The notes below the pieces were generated by a model. The model worked only from the letters and a program-made list of their open reading frames with translations. It searched no databases and was not told the DNA's origin. Positions 53,440-61,615 of a stretch of 64,000 nucleotides of DNA are shown piece after piece. Source of the DNA: Flavobacterium sp. 245 (GTDB lineage Bacteria; Bacteroidota; Bacteroidia; Flavobacteriales; Flavobacteriaceae); assembly GCF_004362055.1 (NCBI RefSeq), contig NZ_SNXB01000004.1, positions 62,001 through 126,000 on the forward strand. Direction: 5' to 3'. Made by a program: the position numbers and the translations under genes. How positions within the stretch are numbered: the stretch's first letter is position 1; every line of letters begins with the position of its first letter.

Positions 53440-53461
53440 AAGGCCAGCCTAAACTGACCTT
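53440..53461 (-). terminator. Weak hairpin between the two GH16 genes
   Basis: AAGGCCAG pairs with CTGACCTT (one mismatch) around six bases, with A residues giving a U-rich stretch on the minus strand. It could attenuate transcription of the distal GH16 gene. Confidence 0.45.
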
Positions 53462-53490
53462 CTCATTTCACTCTTACTAATTAATTTAAT

Positions 53491-55161
53491 CTATTGATAT
53501 ACTCTTACGTAATCAATCTCCATTGAAGACTGCGTAAAAGCTGCATCAATATTACCGCCAAAATTACCTCCCATAGCAACATTCAAAATTAAGAAAAAGT
53601 CTTTGTTGAAAGGCAAACTCGCATCATTAGGAACCGAATGAATTAACTCATTATCTACATATATTTTTACTGCTTCAGGACTCCAGATTGTTTTATAGAT
53701 ATGGAATTCTGTTGAAACATTTGCGATTGTTTTAGAACCTGTATTAGCAGTTCCGCCAAAATGTCCAGGATAATGAAGCGTTCCGTGAATTACATTCTGG
53801 CTGTTTCCTACATGCTCCATAATATCTAATTCTCCGCATGCAGGCCAAGCATTTGTTGCATAATTTGCGCCTAGCATCCAGATAGCGGGCCAAGTTCCAC
53901 CACCTTTTGGAAGTTTTGCGCGCACCTCAACTTTTCCATACGTGAATTTATATTTCCCTTCAGATTTCAATCTGGCTGAAGAATAATCAGCGCCTCCTGA
54001 AGCTTCTTTTTTAGCTGTAATTTTTAAATTACCTCCTTGAACAATTACATTTGTTGATGAATTAGTATAATTCTGTTTTTCATTATTTCCCCATCCATTA
54101 TCGCCACGTCCTAAATCATAAACCCATTTTGAAGCATCTGGCGCTCCATCTGTGTTGAACTCATCAGACCATACTAGATTAGTATAATCCTTATCTGGAG
54201 TTGTTGGATTTTGCGTTGGTTTTGTAGTTGTAAAAATATGATACCAAGCCAAAGATGCATTTCCGCCCATAACGGCTCTAACAACCATTCTGTTTGCTGT
54301 TATCGATAAAATCTCATAAGAACTCTGACCTATATAATACCCCATAAATCCGTTATCAGAAAAATTCATCATTGTTCCTCTAGTTTGCGTTGCATGATTT
54401 GGATTTTGCATCACAACAGATTCTGAAGGACTTAATGAAACCGATTTTTTTCCTGAAGTGTCATAAGCTAAACAAGCATCAGAACCTGAGCTACCTCCTG
54501 CTACACTTTCAAAAGCAGCGTTGAAGAAAGTTGCTCCGCCATTGTTTAACTGAAATTTAAGCTGCTCTCCTTCAAGAGAGAATGTCAATTCATTTTCATA
54601 CAAACAGCTGCTTGTTGGCGAAGCTGCTTTTTCCCAAGCTCCAGCCTGATAATAATTCCCATAATAGTTTTTAGTAGCATCACCGTCATTTTGACCAACA
54701 CCTAAATGTCCAGCCTCTGAAGCTGACCAATACCATTTTTTAGAAGTACCGCCAGTTAAAAACTGTACAGCTTCAGGATCGCTAAAATCACTTTTAACGG
54801 TAACGTCAGTTGTAGTTGTACTACTCACACCGCCTTTTCCAGAAGCAATTACCGTTACCGTATAAGTATTAACGCCGGTTTTTGTAAAACGTTTTGTTAT
54901 TACTCCGTTTGGCGCATTATCTGATGTTCCGTCACTGTACACATATTTGTATGATATTGCACCATCTGCTATAGCAGTGAACTTTACAGTTCCTGAACCG
55001 TCTCCGTTTGGAGCGGCGGTTGTTTTACCAATAATCTCAGCAGTAACTTTAAGATTTGTTGGTGAATCTATTGATCCAAAAGTAAAATCATCTTTTTGAC
55101 AACCCGTCATCAAGAGAATCGTAAATATGGATACTATTTTTATAATTATATTTTTGCTCAT
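53491..55161 (-). CDS. Surface lipoprotein with PKD-like domain and GH16 domain
   Basis: This 556-residue protein has a type II signal peptide (LLMTGC), a PKD/Ig-like domain at about 30-125, a beta-rich region at about 130-310 containing YYGNYYQAGAWEKA (a binding-type domain found in PUL lipoproteins) and a C-terminal GH16 domain from about 325. The catalytic motif GELDIMEHVG gives Glu444, Asp446 and Glu449. It is anchored by lipid and is probably exposed at the surface, where it would cut the polymer before SusCD import. It starts 12 bases after the SusE-position gene's stop. Confidence 0.88.
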   Translation of the reverse strand: MSKNIIIKIVSIFTILLMTGCQKDDFTFGSIDSPTNLKVTAEIIGKTTAAPNGDGSGTVKFTAIADGAISYKYVYSDGTSDNAPNGVITKRFTKTGVNTYTVTVIASGKGGVSSTTTTDVTVKSDFSDPEAVQFLTGGTSKKWYWSASEAGHLGVGQNDGDATKNYYGNYYQAGAWEKAASPTSSCLYENELTFSLEGEQLKFQLNNGGATFFNAAFESVAGGSSGSDACLAYDTSGKKSVSLSPSESVVMQNPNHATQTRGTMMNFSDNGFMGYYIGQSSYEILSITANRMVVRAVMGGNASLAWYHIFTTTKPTQNPTTPDKDYTNLVWSDEFNTDGAPDASKWVYDLGRGDNGWGNNEKQNYTNSSTNVIVQGGNLKITAKKEASGGADYSSARLKSEGKYKFTYGKVEVRAKLPKGGGTWPAIWMLGANYATNAWPACGELDIMEHVGNSQNVIHGTLHYPGHFGGTANTGSKTIANVSTEFHIYKTIWSPEAVKIYVDNELIHSVPNDASLPFNKDFFLILNVAMGGNFGGNIDAAFTQSSMEIDYVRVYQ

Positions 55162-55172
55162 GATTTCTTGTT

Positions 55173-56786
55173 TTAATTGGATTGTTTTATGTCGTCAAAA
55201 TAATAATTCACTCCAGTTCCTGTTTGTCCAAAGTCTGGAAATAAAATTACTCTGTCGTATTTTACACTAGCATCAAAACTCGCTGCGCTTGTAAGGTCAA
55301 AAGTTAAAATTTGCCAAGCATTTGCTACGGTTGTAGATGCATGCACTTCAAAATTAACGCTTGGATTCCCGTTGCCGTCTTTTGGAGACGTTGAAAGCTC
55401 CATTTTGTATAAAATGTCGGCACCAACTTTTGGAGACCATACGGCAACTTTTACTTTAGTTCCTTTTGAAAAATCTGGTGAAGCATCAAGATTTAAGCTT
55501 GCTCCCGCCCAAGTTTCAGCACCTGATTTTTTCTCTAATTTCACTACTTTATCAGATACATTCGCTCCAGTTTTATCTGGATTTGTTGTCATCGAAGCAA
55601 TAACATTTCCAAATCCGCCCCAAGCATACGTTAAGTTTGTAGATTCAAAATCTATAGGCAATGCAATTGATTCTGCGGGTGCTTTGTAGAAATAGATATT
55701 ATCAATAAAAACAGTTCCTCCGGCCCAAGGTGTTCCAACAAATTTCAATTGGAAAATTTTATCCACTGTTAACCCTTGACTTGTAAATGCCGAAATTGGA
55801 ATATCAATACTTGTCCATTGATTTGCAGTAAGATCTTTGGTAACAGGTTTTTCTGAAGGTCCAGTCTGAATTAATGAAGTTTCAATTTTTTGCAAATCAG
55901 CTGTCCAAACATCCATGTGTAAATATTCCATTTTTGAAACATCTATTGTCACATTGTTTGCCAATTCAATTCCCTGATAGCTTAATTTAATATAATTCAG
56001 CATTTTATCTCCGCTCAAATCAAACTCTGCCCAGCTGCTTCCTTGTCCTGCCTGACCCCAGTCTGGGAAATAATTTGTTCCTGCAACATTGGTATATTTA
56101 GAACCATAAATCGAGATAACATCTGCCGGTTGTCTGTTTGGAGGCGTCGGTGCTGATGCTGAAGGTGCTACAACCAATTTTGCCGTAACCTGAGCTGTAT
56201 ATTCAGTAGTTTTTATAGCGGCGCTTTTAGAAACTACACGAACAGTATAAACACCTGCTTCTTTATAAGTATAAGAAACCGATTCACCATTATTTGCCGA
56301 AATTGGATCTGGTTTTCCTGCTTCTCCAAAATAAACATCATAAAACAAAGCAAAATCTGCTGTTGCTTTTACTGTTATTTTTTTAGATACTGATAAATCA
56401 TTCGTGATTACAACTTCTAACTTTTCCGGTGCTCTAAATGAAACCACAACATCATGAGTTACTTCAGTTGTTTTTCCATTAACATTCATTGCGGTAATTT
56501 TCGATTTATAAGTTCCTTCTTTATAAGTATGCGTTAAAGTACCTCCAGAAGGAACATAAGCTGATTCTGGAGTTCCGTCTCCAAAATTAATTTTGTACTG
56601 CGTTGCTCCTTCTCCTGTAGGTATAAAAGTAACTTTCCCAGTGTTGTCCTGAGTAACAGTTGTCAATGCCGAAATATTAGATGGTGCAGCGGCACTGTCT
56701 AAATCAACATCAAGAGCATCATCGTTTGCGCAAGCGATCAGTGTTGCTAAAACGAATAGATTTAGTATTAAATATATTTTTTTCAT
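55173..56786 (-). CDS. PKD-type surface glycan-binding lipoprotein (SusE position)
   Basis: This 537-residue lipoprotein (lipobox near TLIAC) has two PKD-type domains at about 30-210 (INFGDGTPESAYVPSGGTLT, VYFGEAGKPDPISANNG) and two beta-sandwich, carbohydrate-binding-like modules in the C-terminal half (TVFIDNIYFYKAP and YYFDDIKQSN end each). It has no catalytic motif. Its place after susD matches surface glycan-binding proteins of laminarin PULs in marine and soil Flavobacteria. The ligand is inferred from the GH16 neighbours. Confidence 0.8.
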   Translation of the reverse strand: MKKIYLILNLFVLATLIACANDDALDVDLDSAAAPSNISALTTVTQDNTGKVTFIPTGEGATQYKINFGDGTPESAYVPSGGTLTHTYKEGTYKSKITAMNVNGKTTEVTHDVVVSFRAPEKLEVVITNDLSVSKKITVKATADFALFYDVYFGEAGKPDPISANNGESVSYTYKEAGVYTVRVVSKSAAIKTTEYTAQVTAKLVVAPSASAPTPPNRQPADVISIYGSKYTNVAGTNYFPDWGQAGQGSSWAEFDLSGDKMLNYIKLSYQGIELANNVTIDVSKMEYLHMDVWTADLQKIETSLIQTGPSEKPVTKDLTANQWTSIDIPISAFTSQGLTVDKIFQLKFVGTPWAGGTVFIDNIYFYKAPAESIALPIDFESTNLTYAWGGFGNVIASMTTNPDKTGANVSDKVVKLEKKSGAETWAGASLNLDASPDFSKGTKVKVAVWSPKVGADILYKMELSTSPKDGNGNPSVNFEVHASTTVANAWQILTFDLTSAASFDASVKYDRVILFPDFGQTGTGVNYYFDDIKQSN

Positions 56787-56797
56787 AATTGTATTTT

Positions 56798-58297
56798 TTA
56801 GTATCCAGGATTTTGTTGCCAGTTTCCGTTTGCAAATTGAATTTCTTCAATTGGAAGTGGAAATAATTCATTCTTATTAGCTGTAAAACCAGGTATTTTT
56901 CCAACAGCTTTTCCAGTTCTTACCAAATCAAAGAAACGGTGTCCTTCTCCAAAAAGTTCGACTCTTCTTTCGGCATAAATAAAATCGGTCAATGCGGCTC
57001 CTGAAGCTGTAATATCATGATTATTATCGCCAAAAGCACGTCTTCTTACCTGATTTAGATACTCTTTTGCTTTCGCATCATTATTTCCTGCGCGACTGTA
57101 AGCCTCTGCAGCCATTAATAAAACATCAGCGTAACGAATTGCTCTGTAATTATTTGGGTTAGTCAGGTTCAAATCACCTGCGGCACTTGAACTTCTTTTT
57201 CTTGGAAGATATTTTCTGTTGAAGTATCCCGTATCCTCATTTCCTTTTCCGAAGCTTACGCCTTTTCCGCCATCATAATTAGTATTTGCTGCAGCAAAAG
57301 CCGCAATATCTAAAATTGCAACATCTTTACGTTTGTCACCTGTTTCAAACGCATCAGCTCCTTCTTTTGTTGGAATATTAAAACTGAATCCTGAAGAAAA
57401 AAGTGGACCCGAAAAATTTCTGACACCGCTGAATCCTACCGCAACGTTTCCTTCACTACACTGCAGACATCCAAAACCAGCTCCTTCAACATCTGTGTAC
57501 TGCACTTCAAAAACAGATTCTGCTCCGTTTTCTCCGTCCATTTCAAAAATCGAATTGTAATCCGTTACCAAAGAATATTTTCCTGATGTAATAACGCCTT
57601 CAAGAGCAGTTGCCGCCTGAGAAAATTTATTTTCATATAAATACGCTTTTCCAAGAAGTGCTAAAGCTGCACCTTTTGTAGCGCGTCCTTTTTGAGAAGC
57701 AATTGGAGATAAATTAGCAGCAGCAAAAGTCAAATCAGCTTCAATAGAAGCGAAAACTTCTTCCTTAGTTGAACGCGGTACTGTTTTTTCATCTCCAATT
57801 TTAAACCTAGCATCGCCTTTCATTGGTATACCACCAAACCATTTCACTAACTCAAACTGGTAGTATGCTCTAAGAAAACGTGCTTCGGCTATAATTTGTG
57901 TTTTTCCTTGAAAATCGGTTTTATTTTGAAATTCAAGAATATAATTTGCTCTTTGAACACCTGCAAACATCCAGTTCCAAACATCTCTTAGATTGCTGTT
58001 TACTGGAGTATGAATCATATCGTCGATTTGCTGAAAACCTATAACATCTGTTGGGCTTTCTCCTCCGCATAATGTATTATCCGAGGCAATTTCGCCTAAT
58101 AAAACATTTACATAAGAAGCCTGAAGCAAATCGTAAGCTGCAATTAATGCCTGATCATAATCGGCTTTTGAATTAAAATAGTTTTCAGAATCGATAGAAT
58201 ATTCTGGTGTAGGATCAACATACTCATCCGAACAAGAAATACTTAAAGTCGAAAACAGAGTAAGCGTTATAACGGTTGTATATAAATATTTTTTCAT
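56798..58297 (-). CDS. SusD/RagB-family nutrient-binding outer-membrane lipoprotein
   Basis: This 499-residue lipoprotein (lipobox SISC) has the SusD helical TPR scaffold: FNSKADYDQALIAAYDLLQA at the start, ARFLRAYYQFELVKWFGGIP, then NYRAIRYADVLLMAAEAYSR and the C-terminal YAERRVELFGEGHRFFDLVR. It binds the oligosaccharide and acts as a lid on SusC. It lies 11 bases after susC. The usual start of the mature protein shows a short acidic segment after the Cys. Confidence 0.93.
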   Translation of the reverse strand: MKKYLYTTVITLTLFSTLSISCSDEYVDPTPEYSIDSENYFNSKADYDQALIAAYDLLQASYVNVLLGEIASDNTLCGGESPTDVIGFQQIDDMIHTPVNSNLRDVWNWMFAGVQRANYILEFQNKTDFQGKTQIIAEARFLRAYYQFELVKWFGGIPMKGDARFKIGDEKTVPRSTKEEVFASIEADLTFAAANLSPIASQKGRATKGAALALLGKAYLYENKFSQAATALEGVITSGKYSLVTDYNSIFEMDGENGAESVFEVQYTDVEGAGFGCLQCSEGNVAVGFSGVRNFSGPLFSSGFSFNIPTKEGADAFETGDKRKDVAILDIAAFAAANTNYDGGKGVSFGKGNEDTGYFNRKYLPRKRSSSAAGDLNLTNPNNYRAIRYADVLLMAAEAYSRAGNNDAKAKEYLNQVRRRAFGDNNHDITASGAALTDFIYAERRVELFGEGHRFFDLVRTGKAVGKIPGFTANKNELFPLPIEEIQFANGNWQQNPGY

Positions 58298-58308
58298 TTT
58301 AATTGAAA

Positions 58309-61300
58309 TTAAAAATTAAGGTTAAGTCCCATTAAGTAGGTTCTTGGAATTGGATAAAAACCATAATCGATTCCCGCACCAATTGGAGACTGAGAAACAT
58401 TATCACGATTTTGCGGACCAAATGAAGCGCCTGGATCAAAACCTTTATATTTTGTAAATGTGTATAAATTATTTACCCCTACGTAAAGTCTTAATTTTGT
58501 AAGCCCTGCTTTTTGAGCCACATTTGGACTAAGAGAATATCCTAATTGAATATTTTGGATTCTGAAATAAGAAGCATCTTCTACAAAATAATTAGAAAAA
58601 ACATTGTTTGCAGTTGCACCTGTTGTAACTCTTGGAGTTGAATTTGTTGATCCTTCGCCTGTCCATCGGTCTAAAACATAATTTAAACGATTAGCATCTG
58701 AAAGTGTTCTTTCATAATTACGAACCATATCATTGCCTACTGAAGCAAATGTGAACATTGCAAAATCCACATTTTTATAATTCATCTGTATGTTGAAACC
58801 CATTGTTGCATCGGCAATTGGATCGCCAATATTGGTTTTATCATTTGTATCAATTTTTCCATCACCATTTACATCAACATAACGAAGATCTCCAGGAGCC
58901 GCATTTGCACCTAAAGCAATTTGTGATGGATGTGCATCGATTTCTGCTTGATTTTGGAAAACTCCATCGGTTTTATATCCGTAGAAATACCCCATTGGCT
59001 TTCCTATTTCCATACGAGAAGGTGCAGGTTGTCCAACGCCAAAAGCTCCTCCTTCAATAAATCCTGTACCATTATTTACTTCTTGTACAACATTTTTAAG
59101 GAAAGTTACATTGTAGCCAACGCTGAAATTAAAAGCATCTGAGAATTTATCTTTATAATCGATTGCGAATTCAAAACCTGAATTCTTAACAGATCCTGCA
59201 TTAAGAGTTGGAGCACTTGCGCCCGGAGCTCCTGTACCGTTAATTCCCGAAACCGGAATATTTGGCACTAATAAATCTTTTCTGATATCACTGAAATAAT
59301 CGGCAACGATGTAAACTTTGTCGTTTAAGATTTTCATATCAAGACCAACATCAAATTTCTCAGCTTCTTCCCATTTTAAATTTGGATTTGGAACCTGTCC
59401 TGTAGAGCTTCCGTTTACAATTGCGCCATCAAAAACATAAGTAGCTTCACCGTTCAAAAGTCCTAAATAACCATAATTCGGAATTTGATCATTTCCTAAC
59501 GTTCCATAACTAGCTCTTAGCTTTAAGAAATTTATAAACTTAGGCTCTCCGAAAAATTCTTCCTTAGAAATAATCCAACCACCAGTAACCGATGAAAAAT
59601 ATCCGATTTTATTTCCTGGCCCAAATTTAGTCGAAGCATCGCGACGGGTCATTCCAGACAATAAATACTTCTCTTTATAATCGTACTGAAGTCTTGCATA
59701 ATAGGACAATCTTCTTTGATCATAATTATAAGAACTGTTTGTAAGCGTTTCCGAAATTCCTTTCGTCAACGAGATATCAGCAAATTGCCAAGAATTGTTT
59801 GGAACATCAAAACCTGTTGCTGTAAGTCCATTACCCCATTCTTTAAAGATTGTTGTACCTACAGTTGCCGTGATATTGTGTGCATCTGCAATTTTTGTTG
59901 TATAAGTACCATAAAGGTCAAATGAATAATTATTATCATTTACAGCTCTTTGCGTAACTGTACTTCTTTGAACATCAAAAACTTTTCCGCCGTAGCTAAT
60001 CTGTTGTGCAAAGTCTTTTCCTTCACTGTTTGAAGTATTAAAACCAATAGCACTTGCTAAAGTGAATCCTTTGAAGATTTTATAATCCAAACCAAAGTTT
60101 CCATTCAGTTTTTTATAATTATAATCATTATACGTATTGGCAATTTGCGCCAGCGGATTAATGATTTCGTTTCCTAATCCTGTTGTATTTGGCACAAGAG
60201 TAAAACTGCCGTCTGGATTATAAGGAGTCAATGTTGCAGGAACATTCAACGCATTAAACAATACAGATCCTAGACCATTTTCATTTAATGTTTTTCTGGT
60301 AAAATAAGTATAAATAACATTTGTTCTCAGTTTAATTTTACTGCTTAAATCAGCGCCTAAACCAATTCTTGCCGTATTTCGCAAATAACCTGATTTATCA
60401 CCTCCAACAATACCTTCTTGATCTAAATGTGATCCACTGATTGAATACGTAATATTTTCTGAACCTCCAGAAATAGTCAAATCATTATTAATAATAGGAG
60501 CGCCTTTCTGGAACACTTCATCTTGCCAGTTTGTACCCTTTCCTAGTCCGCTTACATTTGGATAAGGAATTGGTTTCCCTCCATTTGCATAACTTTCATT
60601 TAATAAAAGTGCATATTCTGTTGCATTTAAAGTCGGAAGTTTTCTAGATGTTTCCTGAAATCCTGCATAGCTGTTAAAAGAAACTTTAGTTTTAGAATTC
60701 TTTTTTCCCATTTTGGTTGTCACCAAAATAATTCCGTTTGCACCAATTGTTCCATAGATTGCCGCCTGAGCATCCTTTAAAACTGTAATCGTTTCAATAT
60801 CATTTGGATTTAGCAAACTAAAATCTCCTACATAGCCGTCGATTATGGCAGTTGGCGAATTTTGGCCGTTTGTTGCAATACCACGAATACGAATATCCAA
60901 TCCCGCTCCCGGCGCACCAGACTGTGTAGTTACATTCACTCCGGAAACAGTTCCTTGTAAAGCCTGCTCAATTCTTGCTGGTTTTAAAATATCCAGCGTT
61001 TTGCTGTCAACGACAGAAACAGCTCCGGTAATTTCTCTTTTCTTTTGAGTACCGTACCCAATAACAACCACTTCTTCGAGTGATTTGGAGTCGTCGGCCA
61101 TCTTTACATTTATCTTAGTTCCAGAAACTGCAATTTCTTGCGTTCTGTAACCAATATAAGTAAAGACAATTGAAGCTCCTTTTGGAACTCCAGTTAACTT
61201 AAAAGATCCGTCAAAGTCTGTGGTTGTACTCTGAGAGGAACTTTTAACTTTTACATTTACGCCAGGCAGTGATAATCCTGACCCATCTACTACCGTTCCG

Positions 61301-61374
61301 CTTACATCATATGATTGCGCAAAGGCAAATGATGTACACAACGATAGTACAATTAGTAATAATTTAGATTTCAT
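58309..61374 (-). CDS. SusC/RagA-family TonB-linked outer-membrane transporter
   Basis: This 1021-residue protein has a signal peptide (ending SFAFAQ), a CarboxypepD_reg-like domain at about 20-100 (GTVVDGSGLSLPGVNVKVKS), the SusC box VVIGYGTQKKREITGAVS, a plug domain (RIRGIATNGQNSPTAIIDGY, LKDAQAAIYGTIGANG) and a 22-strand barrel that ends RTYLMGLNLNF. It imports oligosaccharides using TonB energy together with the downstream SusD. It is the first gene of a five-gene operon. Confidence 0.95.
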   Translation of the reverse strand: MKSKLLLIVLSLCTSFAFAQSYDVSGTVVDGSGLSLPGVNVKVKSSSQSTTTDFDGSFKLTGVPKGASIVFTYIGYRTQEIAVSGTKINVKMADDSKSLEEVVVIGYGTQKKREITGAVSVVDSKTLDILKPARIEQALQGTVSGVNVTTQSGAPGAGLDIRIRGIATNGQNSPTAIIDGYVGDFSLLNPNDIETITVLKDAQAAIYGTIGANGIILVTTKMGKKNSKTKVSFNSYAGFQETSRKLPTLNATEYALLLNESYANGGKPIPYPNVSGLGKGTNWQDEVFQKGAPIINNDLTISGGSENITYSISGSHLDQEGIVGGDKSGYLRNTARIGLGADLSSKIKLRTNVIYTYFTRKTLNENGLGSVLFNALNVPATLTPYNPDGSFTLVPNTTGLGNEIINPLAQIANTYNDYNYKKLNGNFGLDYKIFKGFTLASAIGFNTSNSEGKDFAQQISYGGKVFDVQRSTVTQRAVNDNNYSFDLYGTYTTKIADAHNITATVGTTIFKEWGNGLTATGFDVPNNSWQFADISLTKGISETLTNSSYNYDQRRLSYYARLQYDYKEKYLLSGMTRRDASTKFGPGNKIGYFSSVTGGWIISKEEFFGEPKFINFLKLRASYGTLGNDQIPNYGYLGLLNGEATYVFDGAIVNGSSTGQVPNPNLKWEEAEKFDVGLDMKILNDKVYIVADYFSDIRKDLLVPNIPVSGINGTGAPGASAPTLNAGSVKNSGFEFAIDYKDKFSDAFNFSVGYNVTFLKNVVQEVNNGTGFIEGGAFGVGQPAPSRMEIGKPMGYFYGYKTDGVFQNQAEIDAHPSQIALGANAAPGDLRYVDVNGDGKIDTNDKTNIGDPIADATMGFNIQMNYKNVDFAMFTFASVGNDMVRNYERTLSDANRLNYVLDRWTGEGSTNSTPRVTTGATANNVFSNYFVEDASYFRIQNIQLGYSLSPNVAQKAGLTKLRLYVGVNNLYTFTKYKGFDPGASFGPQNRDNVSQSPIGAGIDYGFYPIPRTYLMGLNLNF

Positions 61375-61518
61375 AATTAGTTAGTTTTTATTGAAAGATA
61401 AATTTATTCGTTCCAATTAGGAATCCGCTAAATTTAACCTCAACAAAAAACATACATCATAAAAAAAATGCAACTAATTTTAAGATTTCGCAAAAAAAAT
61501 CGTGATACAACTAATAAT

Positions 61519-61549
61519 TACGAATGTTAATTTCTTTAACATTTGCGTT
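61519..61549. promoter_or_regulatory. Dyad upstream of susC, candidate operator
   Basis: AATGTTAA at 61523-61530 and TTAACATT at 61536-61543 are perfect arms around TTTCT, with partial ACG/CGT continuation outside. It lies about 150 bases before susC in the 241-base gap after the regulator gene. An operator for the neighbouring LuxR-type regulator is possible. Confidence 0.4.
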
Positions 61550-61615
61550 ACAAAAACCTAACAAAGTCATAATGTTGTGGTAATGTATAGTTTTTTTGGT
61601 TGCTTTTTTGCGCTA

